Positions 1 through 11,701 of a DNA stretch of 21,185 nucleotides are shown one piece after another. This DNA comes from Karstenula rhodostoma CBS 690.94. Taxonomy: Eukaryota > Ascomycota > Dothideomycetes > Pleosporales > Didymosphaeriaceae. The notes under the pieces were generated by a model that was not told the origin of the DNA, did no database searches, and worked only from the letters and a program-made list of their open reading frames with translations. Position numbers and translations under genes: made by a program. The DNA lies in NCBI GenBank assembly GCA_010093485.1, contig MU001507.1, forward strand, positions 24,037 through 45,221. Direction: 5' to 3'. How positions within the stretch are numbered: the stretch's first letter is position 1; each line of letters starts with the position of its first letter.

Positions 1-30
1 ATATTTTAATAGATTATAGAGGTTTTAAAA

Positions 31-306
31 AGGTTAGAATTATACTAGCTTATATTAAATAAGGTAAATTTATATTAAGTTAAATCTATATAAGTTTATA
101 AAAGTTTATAGAAGTTTATATAAGATTAAAATTATACTAGCTTATATTAAATTAGGTAAATTTATATTAAGTTAAGTCTATATAAGTTTATAGAAGTTTA
201 TAAAAATTTATATAAGGTTAAGATTATACTAGCTTATATTAAATTAGGTAAATTTATATTAAGTTAAGTCTATATAAGTTTATAGAAGTTTATATAAAAT
301 AATATT
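31..306. repeat. 92-bp tandem repeat, about 3 copies
   Basis: Three consecutive copies of a 92-bp unit. The shared core ATTATACTAGCTTATATTAA begins at 39, 131 and 223, exactly 92 bases apart. Each unit ends in short TATAAGTTTATAGAAG-type sub-repeats. Copies differ at only a few positions. The array is very AT-rich and shows no coding character. It lies beyond the 3' end of the zinc-knuckle helicase relic. It may be a minisatellite or a piece of subtelomeric repeat; the function is unknown. Confidence 0.9.
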
Positions 307-480
307 TATATAAAATTATATAGGTTTATATATAATAAAATTTTTACTAAATAAGGAAAGAGTAGGTATATTTATATAAAACTAAATTTATATAAATTTA
401 TTTTAATTTATAAAAAGTTAAGTTCCTGCCCTATAGTAGGCCCTATAATTAATTATAATTATATAAGCTAATAAGTAATA
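307..480. other. AT-rich spacer, no gene seen
   Basis: Between the 92-bp array and the 3' end of the minus-strand helicase relic. It is mostly A/T with runs of TATATAAA. A less AT-rich patch near 421-450 keeps one of the rare surviving TpG dinucleotides. I see no RNA gene or open frame. The true stop codon of the minus-strand relic cannot be placed and might lie here. Confidence 0.5.
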
Positions 481-879
481 CTAGTATTAGAAACTAACTC
501 TACCTTTATTTAGAATAAGATTTAATAATACTAGAACCTTAAGTAGAAATTCTCTAATAGGAAGCCTTTTATATTAGAGGAGTTAAGCTTTATTAATAAT
601 CTTAAGTAATACTTCTATAGAGATAGTAGTATTATATACTAATTTCTACCTTTATTTTTCTATATAATTATACCTTAAATAACGAACTAGTAGTTAATTA
701 TAAAGGTAAGTTTTTATTATTCTAATTAAACTATTTACTTTATATTATTACCTACTATAAACTATAAAGTATTATAACACTAGTAGCCTTAGTAAAATTA
801 TCTAAAGTATAGTAACTATTATTAGAATTATTATAGGTATAGTCCTTATCTCTATCTTTATAACTATAACTAGCCTTAC

Positions 880-1200
880 TACTACTATTAGAGTCTTACT
901 ACTACTATTAGCCTTACTACTACTATTAGCCTTACTACTATTATTAGTATTATTACCCTTTTATTTACTACTAATTACTATTCTAGAAACTATTACCTCT
1001 AGTAATACTATTATTATCTCTAATAATACTATTATTACTACTATTATCTTTATTACTATTACCTTTATTACTATTATTATTATTCTAGATACTACTATTA
1101 CTACTACTACTATCTTTACTACTATTACTATTATTCTAGCTACTACTATTACTACTACTACTACTTTTACTACTATCTTTACTACTACTATTATTATTAT
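880..1200 (-). repeat. Trinucleotide-rich low-complexity tail (Ser/Asn, then Gln-rich)
   Basis: Runs of TAC/TAT triplets on the plus strand read on the minus strand as AGT/AAT, giving a Ser/Asn-rich stretch with interspersed Lys-Asp. Around 895-960 the same register becomes TAA/TAG-TAG-TAG-TAA-GGC, best explained as former CAA/CAG, that is a Gln-rich GQQQQQ-type repeat. It sits downstream of helicase motif VI, so it is an expanded low-complexity C-terminal tail. It could have grown as a microsatellite after the gene was inactivated. Confidence 0.65.
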
Positions 1201-4200
1201 TTAGCTTTTTAAAGATATCTAGAATAGGACCTTCCTAGATATTATTATCTTCTAGATTATAGGGGTTCTAATCTATAGTCTAGAAGGTATAGAGGTTAGT
1301 AAGTATTTTATTTAACTTAACTAGAAACTTAATTTTAGCCTACTATTTCTTAACCTTATTACCCTCTAGATTTATAAAGTACCTCTACTCGCGGTAATAA
1401 TATACTATCTAGTAGTATATAGTTTTCTAGTAATATTTATTTTTATTTAATACTAGCTAATAGGTAGTACTATCCCTAATAATAATTATACTATTATAAG
1501 GGTAAGTAAAAGCTAATAGTATATAGTTTATATTAAATATAAAACCGAGAATACTAGTAATAGTACTATTAAATAATATAATATCCTTCTCTAAATTCTA
1601 AATATTATTAATAATAGTAATTATTACCTTTATTATATCTTTAGAGATACTTTTAAACTTATTAGTATTCTTTACCTTACTTAATAGGTATATAGTAACT
1701 ATATAGATATCTATAATATAGGCTAAATACTATACTATATAAGGTATAATAATAAGAATATCCTTACCCTTAAAACCCTAATTAAAAAGCTAGATTAGGA
1801 GACTAAGACTATATTTAGTAAAGAGTATATTAAATTTTAACTTAGTAATTAGGTTTATATTAATTTTACCTATAGTTTAGATAAAATAAATTATCTTCTT
1901 TATACTAAGTTCCTTTTTAAAAAACTTATAGATAAGGGGGATATTAGGCTAATTATTAACGCTAGAATTAGTATATAGCTACTTATCTGGCTAGACTATA
2001 TTTACTAAGCCAGTAATATTCTCTATATACTAGTATTATAAATCTAATTAGAGCTAGAGGAGGCTATTAAGTAGAAGGTATATAAATAATAAAATACTAG
2101 TCTACTTCTAAAAGTAGAGGTTTTTAATAGCTTTAGCTAATTCTATAATAGAAAATAATTAGTAGATATCTCTAAAGAGAATATAATAGATACCTAGTTA
2201 TAACTAAATATAGAGATAAAGTATTTAATACTTAATAGTTCTACTAGCCTTATTCTAGAGTATAGTATAGGCCTATAACTTTATATATATATAATACTCT
2301 AATAGAATATATAGTATTATAAAAATAATATAGATAACTTTAGCTAAATAGACTACTATATAATTTATAGCTATATTAAATATCTCTATATTTTTAGATC
2401 CGAATTTATAGTCTTTACTATATTTATTAAGTAAGTTATAGAATAACTTATATTTTTTTAGGTCTAGATTAGTAATAGAATAGTAGAGTCCATTTACTAT
2501 AGAGATACTAGTAAGGTATAGTATCTACTATCCTTTAAATATATAGCCTTCCTTTAATTATATATTATTAAGGGCACTATTTTTCTTTACTAATAATATA
2601 TATAGTATATAGTTAATTAATAGTTCCTCTATACTAGATCTACTAGTAGTATTATTATTAATAGTAGTAGTAGAATTATTAGGGCCGAGTATATACCCTA
2701 GATAAGTATTAATACCCTTATATTTAGTAAATATATCTTTTTATTAGACTTTCTTTTCTATTATTTATATATACTAGCGAACTATAATAGGATATAGAAT
2801 ATTAGTATTAAGGTAGTCTATATAATACTCTTTATATTATACTATAAGGTAGCTATATATTTATATAGCTAGTTTATCTAGCTATATATTAATAGGTAAG
2901 ATAATTTAGAGCTATCCTATATTATAACCTCCTATAGATATCTTATAGTAGTAGTATATAATAGCCTTAATTAGTCTAGATTTATTTATACTACTAGTAC
3001 CTTATATAAGGCTAACTATACCTTATAAACTCCTTAAAAAGGTAAAATATATTAGCTACTTATTCTTTAGTCTAATAGTATAGGTAGTTTAGTTAATAGT
3101 AGTATCTATAATCTTCTACTTATACTTTTTAATATATAGGCTAAAGTAGTTATATATAGGGAGGCTAAGTGCGTTATTATTTAAGAGTATATTAAGTAGA
3201 TACTATAGCTTCTTTTTCTTTTAAAATAGCTCCTATAGAGTATTAATTTTATATTTAATTTAGTTCTTTAGTTCCTTAGTCTAAATATAGATCTAGATTT
3301 CTAAATAATAGTCTAGTATAGTCTATAACTTATTAATATCTTTATAATCTCTAGCCTTTATAATATAATTGGCTAAGAATTTAGATACTAGGTTAAATCT
3401 AGACTTATAATTATAAGGTTATTAAACCTATATATAATACTCTAGACCCCTACTAAAACTATTTAGGGGTATAATACTTTTATACTATATATTACTCTTA
3501 CTTATATTCTTACTAAGAAACTAAATATTAAACTTACTATTAATATAAAAATTTAGATACTCGTCTATAACTATAAGCGCGAAGTAGAGGTATTAATTAG
3601 GGTTCTTACTAATTTTAACTAGGTATATATATATTAATATAAATACTATATCTAATATTACCTTAAATTCTATAATAATATTAAAGAAGTATATAACTAA
3701 AAGCTTATTATAGTAATTAAATTATTTATAAGCCTTAATCTTATATTAGGGGTATATATTAGGGGGTAACTTTATTTTAAGTTAGATATTAATCTTTTTA
3801 TATAGGAACTAGTTAGCTAAGGTATTATATATATAATAATTATTTATTAATATATTAGCTTTAATTATAGTATCTTTAAACTATAAGGTAATAGTAGTAT
3901 AGAAGTAGATATTTATCTAATAATACTCTAGTATTATATCTCGAAGTATATATATATAAGATATAAATAGGCCCTATTTACTATTAAATAATAGACTAAA
4001 AATAAGGTAGTCTATTACTTTACTATTATTATTTTTATATAATTCTACTAGCTAGGTAATATAGTAGAGGCTAGAGATAGTATTCTCTTTATAGACTAAC
4101 TTATAAAACTTATCGCAGTCTAAAGTATTAAATTACTTAAAATTATACTTATCTTCCTCTAAAAGTAAGGGGTTATTAGAAAATAGGTTAAGTAAGAGTT

Positions 4201-4642
4201 TATAGATCTTAATATTTTATAGAAGATTAAAGGTAAATATTTAGAGGATAGTTTCTTTATAAACCTAATAGCCTTCTATATTCTTACTTAGGTATAAGGT
4301 TACTAAGTATAGATATATAGATAAGATATATTTAGGCTATACTATTATAAATATTATAACTTCTAGCTAGCCAACCTCTAGTATCTTAAATATACTAAGA
4401 GAGGGTCTAATATCCTCTATAATATCTAGATTAATTAGCGCTTTAATAGATATATCTATAGTAGTAAATACCTTAGTAGGAGTATCCTTAATAATAGATA
4501 TTTTAATAGGAGTGGCTATATATTAAATCGCGTAACACGTATTAACTATATAATTAGTACCTAGGTAGTAAAAGTACTTATTTAGATACTTTTTATACTT
4601 ATATCCTTCTTTACTATAGGCTATATACTTATTAGGTAATTA

Positions 4643-4900
4643 ATAGTTTAATACTAGGTAATCTAGGTTACTATACTTATAGTATACTTAGTTAGAGTAT
4701 TTAGCTTAAAGGTAGCTAGATTACTTATACTAGTTATAGAGATAGCTAGGGTATTTAGCTTAAAGGTAGCTAGATTACTTATACTAGTTATAGAGACGGC
4801 TAGGGTATTTAGTTTAAAAATAACTAGATTACTTATACTAGTTATATATTTAGTTAGAGTACTAAGCTTAAAAGTAGCTAGGTTACTTATACTTATTATA
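4643..4900 (-). other. Five tandem CCHC zinc knuckles, 18-codon period
   Basis: On the plus strand this looks like a 54-bp tandem repeat (CTAGATTACTTATACTAG and variants). On the minus strand, in the helicase relic's register, each 54-bp unit encodes one CX2CX4HX4C zinc knuckle once TAT/TAC is read as former TGT/TGC (Cys) or CAC (His). The first Cys codons start at 4898, 4844, 4790, 4736 and 4682, exactly 54 apart. The middle units are near-identical (C-N-W-C-K-Q-S-S-H type). The most C-terminal unit differs in sequence (C-Y-K-C-S-N-L-D-H) but keeps every metal-ligand position, which argues against chance. CCHC knuckles bind single-stranded nucleic acid in Gag, CNBP and some RNA-processing proteins. 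Confidence 0.8.
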
Positions 4901-5358
4901 GAGAAGTAGTAAGTCCTTTCTACTAATAGGCTTTTCCTTTATAAAAATATTACCTATATAGAGGCTAGAAGTACTATTATCCTTATTATTAACTTTATTC
5001 TTAGTTTTATTATTAGTATTATTAGTAGTATTCTTCTTTTTCTCTAAATAGATTATAAATATAGTAATATTCTTAGAGAACTTTCCCTTAGGTAATAGGT
5101 AGCTAGTATTATAAGTAATAAAATATACTACTAAACTATCTATAGTAGTAATAGCTATATAGTAGTTAGTAGCTTATTAGAATACTTTTATATATAAAGA
5201 GTATACCTTTAGTAATTTATAAAATAGATAGGTATATATTTATAAAGTATAATATAAAGGCTCGCTATACTAGTTTAAAAAGAAGATATCGAGATTAGAG
5301 GGACTATTTATAGGATTAAAAGGAGGGGTAAAAGAGAGAGGAAACTACCTAAGTATTT

Positions 5359-6369
5359 TAATTATAAATAGAAAGTTTATAGTTAGTATAAATAAGTAGG
5401 GACTATAAACGCCCTAGTTATATAACTAGTATAAACGTGCCCTCTTTAATAGCTATATTACTTTAATAGCCTCAACTCCTAACTATATTACTTAGTAATC
5501 TAGTAAGTTATTTATAATTAATACTCTCTATTATATACTAACTAACTAGGCCTAAAATAGTTTCTATAATTTCTTTTTACTCTCCTACTCTATAGTAGAG
5601 TAACCTAGTATAATATCTCGAATTAATACTATCTATTATATACTAACTATCTAGATCTAAAAAAATATTTTTAATATATCTTCTACTCTTACTCTATATT
5701 ATAGTGCTAACTAGTTAGTTATATCTAGATATATAGTTCTATACTCCTAAATAATCCCCTTTATACTTTTTTTTTATATTATATTAATATATTCTATATA
5801 AAATATATACTCTATATCTTAGTATAAAGTAATATAATTTACCTAAGTATAATTAATTCCCTATCCTTAAGTATATATTTACTAATTCCCTTCCCCTATA
5901 TAATAGTAATTTTAATATAATAGCTTAATATAATAGCTTAGTATAATATAAAAATTCTATACTCTACCTATTAATATAGACTTATATAGTTTTAGGTAAA
6001 ATCGGCTTATTATACTATATATTTAGACTAATTAATATTACTTTACCCTATTTTCTACTATTAAGCGTATATTTATATCTCCTTTACTAAGGTAATAGGG
6101 AGCTTACTATAATAACTTAATATAATATAAAAATCCCTATACTCTACCTATTAGTATAAATTAGTATAGATTTATAAAAAATTAGTTTATAACCTAACTA
6201 CTATACTCTAAATATTAGTCTATAGTAAGGTAACTTTACTCCTTTAATTATCCTACTCTTAAGCGTCCCTTTACTATTTACCTTTATCCTAGTAATAAAG
6301 AGTATAATATAATCTAGCACTAATACTATATTAAATTATTTACTTTTTTAACTATCTATACTAACTAAT
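5359..6369. promoter_or_regulatory. Divergent intergenic region with imperfect repeats
   Basis: About 1 kb between the 5' ends of the SF1B relic (-) and the SNF2 relic (+), so it presumably held both promoters. It contains three diverged copies of a segment starting TTAAG(CG)TATATTT at 5867, 6061 and 6259, spaced about 195 bp. Within these, 5922-5985 and 6101-6164 align at an offset of 179 bp, sharing TATAATATAAAAA and TATACTCTACCTATTA. A second pair, CTATTATATACTAACTA at 5528 and 5633, is offset by 105 bp. I see no open frame. The promoter role is inferred from position only; TATA-like strings are uninformative at this base composition. Confidence 0.5.
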
Positions 6370-6816
6370 ATAAAAATATACTAATAGACCTAACCTTATA
6401 ACCTATTATTTATTACTAACTATCCTTTTTAGCCTTATATAACTATTATATTATACTAAGCTTCTATAATACTACCTCTAATACTATTTAACTAGGTCTA
6501 GTTTACTACTTACTCTAAACCTATAGAGCTTAAGGATACTAATTATAAGACTACGTTTAGCCTTACTACTAGCCAGTTTAAGGGTATTAAAGAATAGCTA
6601 AGGGAGTACTATTCTATAATAAACCCTACTAATATATAATATAAAAACTATAAGTCCTCTTTCTAAAGTACTTATACTACTCTAGTACTATAAAAGATCC
6701 CTATATTAAATATTTAAAAAATCCCTAATAATATATAGAAAGTATACGCCCTTTATATAATATTAAACTAGTATAGTAAGCCTAAGTCTATAATAAAGGA
6801 AACTACTCTAATAGTT

Positions 6817-6906
6817 AAGCCTAAATTATCTATTAAGCCTAAATTATCTATTAAGCCTAAATTATCTATTAAGCCTAAATTATCTATTAAGCGAGAGTTA
6901 TCTATT
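6817..6906 (+). repeat. 18-bp in-frame minisatellite, 5 copies
   Basis: The unit AAGCCTAAATTATCTATT is repeated at 6817, 6835, 6853 and 6871 with no differences seen, then once diverged (AAGCGAGAGTTATCTATT) at 6889. The 18-bp period is exactly six codons in the SNF2 register, giving a KPKLSI-type repeat ending in KRELSI. It lies in the N-terminal, presumably disordered part of the protein. The near identity after heavy mutation implies either identical RIP outcomes in identical units or a later expansion. Confidence 0.85.
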
Positions 6907-7540
6907 ATATAAGTATCGGCCTAGAAGGATAGACCTAAGTAAATAGTAGTCTTAATTAAGAAACTAATTAATAAACTAATTAATAATATATACTATAGTT
7001 TATATAGAATTTCTATCTAGGCTAAAATATACCCTTTATCTTATACCTAACTATAGTAAACTAAGCTTATACTTAACTTTATATAATATAAGATATTAGA
7101 TAAGCTAACTAAACTTAGTATTATTAATATATTTTAAATTAGTAATACTAATAGGGTATAGTAGGTACTATTAATAGAAAAAACTAATATACTATTTAAA
7201 ACTATATAGAATTATCGCGTTTATATATAAAAGGTAAAGAAGAAATATATTTCTATCTAAACCTATATAACTCTTAATACTATAATCTAAGAGCTCTTAG
7301 ATTTTAGTTTTAGTAAGACTACTATATCTACTATTCCATTCCTAGAATTACTAGAGAGTAATAAAGTTAGTATAGTAATAAGAGTAGAAGTAAAGTAAAG
7401 TAAAGATATACTATTACCTCTATCTTATAAATACTATTAGGTAAACTTAAGAACTAGTACTAAAGACTATAAAATAGGTAGAGTAAAGCCTCTTACTTAT
7501 TATATAGAGAATAGTTTAGTTATAAATAGTATATCTATAG

Positions 7541-7841
7541 ATAGTCTTACTATATTATCTAATAACCTTATAGGTAATAATAGTAGTAACTCTAATAAAA
7601 TATATACTATTTTAGGTAGTATAAATAATTAAAACTTAGATAGCTATACTCTTAGTAAGGGTTAGGTTGGCCTAAATAGTAATACTAATATATTATAGTA
7701 TAGTCCTAGTCCTACTTATAGTTAAGTAATTAAAGATACTATATATATAGGCACTATTACTATATTACCTAGTAACCTTATAGGTAATAATAGTAGTAAC
7801 TCTAATAAGATATATAATAATCTAGATAATATAAATAATAA
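7541..7841 (+). repeat. In-frame direct repeat, 210-bp spacing, in SNF2 N-terminal region
   Basis: The segment 7541-7631 is repeated at 7751-7841, offset exactly 210 bp (70 codons). Both copies contain AACCTTATAGGTAATAATAG followed by TAGTAACTCTAATAA. The offset keeps the frame, so the protein carried a duplicated N-L-I-G-N-N-S-S-N-S-N segment. This supports the chosen reading frame and marks an internal duplication in the N-terminal low-complexity region. Confidence 0.8.
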
Positions 7842-10800
7842 GAACCCTATTAGTAGTATTATTAATAAACCTCTAGCTAGTAGTAGTAAGTACTCTTCTC
7901 CCTTATATACTTATAGTAATCTTAACATAGTTATAACTAATACTAAGGAAAATAACTAGAATAAAAACCTTTCTAGTAATTATAATTTAATCTAGTTTAC
8001 TTATAATTTCTATAACAGTTATAGATCCCTTAAATTTAAAAAAAATATTAACTTTAAAGGACTAGGTACCTAGAACCTTAGCTTAAGTAAGGAAAAGGCT
8101 ATCTTAATTAATAGTAAATCTAAAATTAATAGTAATACCCCTCTAGTCTAGTATACCTTATATTATAAGAAAAAGCGCTCCTACTTAGTCTATAATATAG
8201 AAGATAAGGAGTATTTATTTAAAAACCCTAATAGTAATTATAAGGGCTAGGTAGTACTATATAATAGTATTAATAAGAATAAAGTAATTAAATCTAAGAA
8301 TAATAATTATAATAATTATAATAGTATACTTCTAGTTTTCTAAATACCTAAGGAGTTTATACTAGTTAAGAAGTATATAAGAATTTATCTAGAAATAGTA
8401 TAATAAAGATTAGAGGTACTCCCTTAGCTTAGTAGGGATAAATTAAAGTAGACTAATAGTATCCCCTTTAAGTACTTTAGGCTAGTAAAGGGTATTAGAA
8501 TTAAACCCTACTAGGTTCTCTTTATTATAGAGACCTTCTAGCTAGAATATATAATAGTAGATAGTAGTATCTATAGTAATAAGCTAGGTATAGATAAAAC
8601 TATTAAGTTTATATTTAAAATAGTTATTATAAAGTACTATAAAATTAATTATACTATAGTTATATAATACTAGACCTACAGGGACTTTTTATAGTATCTA
8701 GTACTAAATATATCTAATAAATCTATTTACCCCTTATAAGACTTATTACTAATTACCTGCTAGTATATACCATATAACTATAAAACTATATACTTAAATA
8801 AAACTTCTAAAATTAGTAGTATACTAATTATTACTCTATATAGTGCTCTTAATAGCTTTAAGTATAATATTTAAATACTTTTTAAGGGTAGCCAGTTCCT
8901 TAAGAGCTACCCTAGGCTCAGGTTTACTTTTAAGTTAGGTATAAAGGATACACGAGCGTTTAATAAGTAAAACTAGTATAGTCCTCTTAATACTAAGGAG
9001 GTTAGTATATATACTTAATATTATACTTAAGAATAGCTTTATTTATATAGAATTATTCTAAAGAAAAATTATATATAGATAAATATATCTAAAATTTAAT
9101 ATAAAATAGTATAGTTAAATATTATTTTAGAATCTATAAAAACTAAGATTATAAAGGTTAGGTCTAATAGTAGCTATATACTAGCTATAGCTTCTAACCT
9201 TATTATTCTAATTATACTAGACTATTTTCTAAATATCCAGGTTAAGTTTAGCTTATTAACCTAGGTTAAGGGGGTTAAGATAAAACCCGATAGTAGAACC
9301 CTAGCCCTAAATACTAATTACTTAAAGGCCTATCTATATAATATATAACTTCTTATAATTAAGTTTTTAGTATAGAATAAATTCTATAAGGGCGTAAATA
9401 GTATTTAATAGTAAATAATTTTTAATTTTACTTATAATTCCTTTTATATTATATATAGTACCTACCTAATCGTATAGGGTATATCTAATATACTAATTTA
9501 TTCTAACTAGATTAAATATTATATCTTCTATACTTTAGAGCTCTATTAGTCTAAGTAGGTAAGTATAAAAGGTATATACTAAGTTCTCTAATAGCTAGAT
9601 CCTATATCTAGGGTAAAGATACTTAATATATTAGGGAAATTAATTATAAAGATAGTTAGTAATATAAGTATAGAGTATAATAAATTATAGTAATTAGACT
9701 ATTATAAAGTAATTATAGAGATAGTAGTATTTACTATACTACTCTTTATAACTATATAGCCTCTTAATACCCTTTAGTATAATAGTAAGCCTATTATTAA
9801 TATAAAAATAAAGTTAGTTTATAAAAAGATTACTATAAGGCTAAATAAAGATAAAAGGCACTAGGTTATAAAGAAGGAAAACACGCTAAATACTAAAATT
9901 AAGTATAAGTATAAGGAGGATTATATAAAGTATAATAAAAGTAAGTTTAGAGTTAAGCCTATAAGAGGTAAGTAGACTAGTATATATAGCTATATTATTA
10001 CTATAAATATAGCGAGTATAGTATAGTTAGTATATTAGTAGTAGAGTAAGAAGGATAGGTAAGAGAAATCTAGTAAGTTTACTAAAAGCTATAACCTACT
10101 TAAATTCCTAGCTTTTCTATATAATCCTAATATATAGAGAAAGCTACTAGAAATATATAATATAAAGAATAATATAAAGTAGTTAGTAGGGAAAGAACTT
10201 CTATATAAGATTATAAAGATAAAGTACTAGAATAGGAAGTCTAGTAAGATTATTATAGAAACTTTATAGCTAAATATTACTAAAGTAGTTAATACCCTTA
10301 TATCTAAAGAGTTTAGAAGAAATAATATCTATATCTATACCTCTATAGTAATAGAGAAGAAGTATAGCCTTACCCTAGATTTTTTTTAAAAAGATAAATC
10401 TAATAGTCCTTAGATTATAATATTAATATTAGAAATAGGTAGTATAGGGTTAAATCTATAGTCTACTAATTATATTATTCTCTAGGAGCCAAATTATAGT
10501 ATCTAAAAGTTTAAGTAGCTCTTTACTAGGGTCTATTATTAAGGTTAAATAGAAGAGGAGTACTATATATATATACTTATTAATAATATATTATCCTTAA
10601 AGGCGCGACTAAACTACTAGATAGAATTAATAAAGGTATTTAAAAATATTATAAGTAGAGGCGTTAATCTACACGATACTAGTACTTACTAGTAGAATAA
10701 AGAGATTTAATAATAGTAGACTATAGAATAGAGTATACTAGATAGTTTTCTAGTTACTTATTATAGGTTTTTACTTATAAAGAGGGTAATTATTAACTAG

Positions 10801-11081
10801 AAAATATAGTATATATATAATAGCTTTAGATTTTAACTTTATAAATAGATAACTTCTTTTTATCTAATATATTCCCTTATACTTTTACCTACCTACTCTA
10901 GAATTATATCTATTACTTAACTACCCTATCTATAACTTCCTACCTATCCTAGTAAAAGATATTAATATAACTAGTAATTAATTAAATAGCTATATAGAGA
11001 ACTTATTTAGGAATCTAGAGATAATATATTATATAAATATTATCTACTTAGTATTAGTATAGTAAAACTTTTTATTAACTC

Positions 11082-11320
11082 GTCTTTATTTATAGAGTTT
11101 ACTAGTAGTTAATAGTACTTTCTATTAGCTTATCTTGGTTTATAGAATATACTAGTATAAGGATTTAAAAAATATTTTACCTTCCTTTAGTTTATAGAAT
11201 CTACTAGTATTTAATAGTATATTTTAGGAGGTTACTTTAGTCTATAGAGTCTATTAGTATTATATAGTACTTTCTATTAGCTCGCCTTAATTTATAAAAT
11301 ATACTATTAACTAAAGACCT
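11082..11320 (+). repeat. Left arm of inverted repeat: ~50-bp sub-repeats
   Basis: About five tandem units of 48-54 bp, beginning near 11082, 11131, 11181, 11234 and 11283. Each holds a variant of TTTATAGAATCTACTAGTAT, and most are followed by TAGTACTTTCTATTAGCT. The part 11172-11312 aligns well with the reverse complement of about 12205-12355, sharing CTTTAGTCTATA and TTTCTATTAGCT. Inverted arrays of short sub-repeats are a hallmark of foldback-type DNA elements; that identity is inferred, not shown. Confidence 0.75.
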
Positions 11321-11700
11321 TACTAATAACTACTAATTTTACTAAGACTATTATTAAAAACTCTAAAGCCTTCGTGTTTAATACTTTCTTATATTTAGTA
11401 TAATAGATACTTACTTCCTATAATATAAATAGTAATACTATTAATACTATTATAAATTAATATAAATTAGTAGTAGTTTACACTAAATAGGGGGTAATAT
11501 ATATAGCTCTTAAAGAGGCCCTAAATCTACTATAAGAGTTATAAAGCTTAGTTTCCTTATAGGACTAATATATTACTTAATAACTAGCTAATAGAAAGTT
11601 ATATTAATTAATTTCCGGTAGACTCTATAAACTAATATAACTTAAATAATCCTAAATAAGGGTAAATCTAATAAGGAAATTAATTACTATAATACTAAGT
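11321..11700. other. Interior of foldback-like structure, no gene recognised
   Basis: Between the left arm and the small ORF relic. AT-rich with no convincing protein motif in any frame I read. A fragment near 11590-11602 (AATAGAAAGTTAT) resembles the arm sub-repeats. This stretch may hold the 5' region of the downstream ORF relic. Confidence 0.4.
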
Positions 11701-11701
11701 A

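Larger units (their letters stand above)
481..5358 (-). pseudogene. RIP-inactivated Upf1-like SF1B helicase with N-terminal CCHC zinc-knuckle array
   Basis: One minus-strand register (codon low coordinates 4682, 4679 and so on) reads from about 5358 to about 481, roughly 1,600 codons, interrupted only by TAA/TAG. In protein order: a short N-terminal region; an Asn/Lys/Thr-rich linker (4980-5045); five CX2CX4HX4C knuckles (4643-4900); a long middle region; then SF1B signatures. These are a P-loop reading QGTSSINKS (2978-3004, a degraded GTSGxGKS); a degraded DEAS box (2240-2254); RDIYQL like GDxxQL (2156-2173); DILIIIPY like the Upf1 DIxIITPY motif (1739-1762); NIQNLEKDII like the VDSFQGxExDII motif V (1577-1609); and ILLAFTYP like motif VI VAxTRA (1499-1522). 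Motif order and IIIPY/QxxEKDII favour the Upf1/Dna2 branch of SF1 over Pif1. The spacing from P-loop to motif II, about 250 codons, is longer than in Upf1, suggesting an insertion. The start is uncertain because ATG has been erased. It is divergent from the SNF2 relic. Confidence 0.72.
6370..10860 (+). pseudogene. RIP-inactivated SNF2-family helicase relic
   Basis: One plus-strand register (codons beginning at 6370, 8461, 10441 and so on) reads for about 4.4 kb with only TAA/TAG interruptions and no obvious frameshift. Up to about 8400 there is a polar, Asn/Ser/Lys-rich N-terminal region with two repeat systems. The SNF2 core follows: IKPYQVL (8500-8520, the LKPYQ Q-motif); LGIDKTIK (8584-8607, degraded GLGKTI motif I); LIIT-LYSALNSF (8824-8859, motif Ia LIIxPxSALxxW); ILESIKTKI (9124-9150, possibly motif II); FLNIQ (9226-9240, following a TGTP-like motif III); EIGSIGLNLQSTNYI (10432-10476, motif V, GLNLQxAxxVI); and QLFTRVYYQGQ (10516-10548, motif VI QxxxRxHRxGQ). 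Such proteins translocate on duplex DNA to remodel chromatin or assist repair. No RING domain is recognised. Start and stop are approximate. It is divergent from the SF1B relic. Confidence 0.78.

Noticed and set aside
880..1200. Plus-strand coding reading of the TAC/TAT triplet run
   Set aside because: The plus-strand reading gives monotonous Tyr/Thr/Leu strings unconnected to any other signal, whereas the minus-strand Ser/Asn tail is in frame with the helicase relic.
1480..3010. Pif1-like or Helitron helicase as the identity of the minus-strand relic
   Set aside because: The P-loop and GDxxQL-like motifs first suggested Pif1, but the later DILIIIPY, NIQNLEKDII and LLAFTYP motifs and the overall order fit the Upf1/Dna2 branch better. 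No HUH Rep domain was seen.
4643..4900. Regular ~54-bp repeats that could suggest a CRISPR array or a noncoding minisatellite
   Set aside because: There are no unique spacers between repeats, and the 18-codon period, the frame and all CCHC ligand positions fit zinc knuckles in a coding relic.
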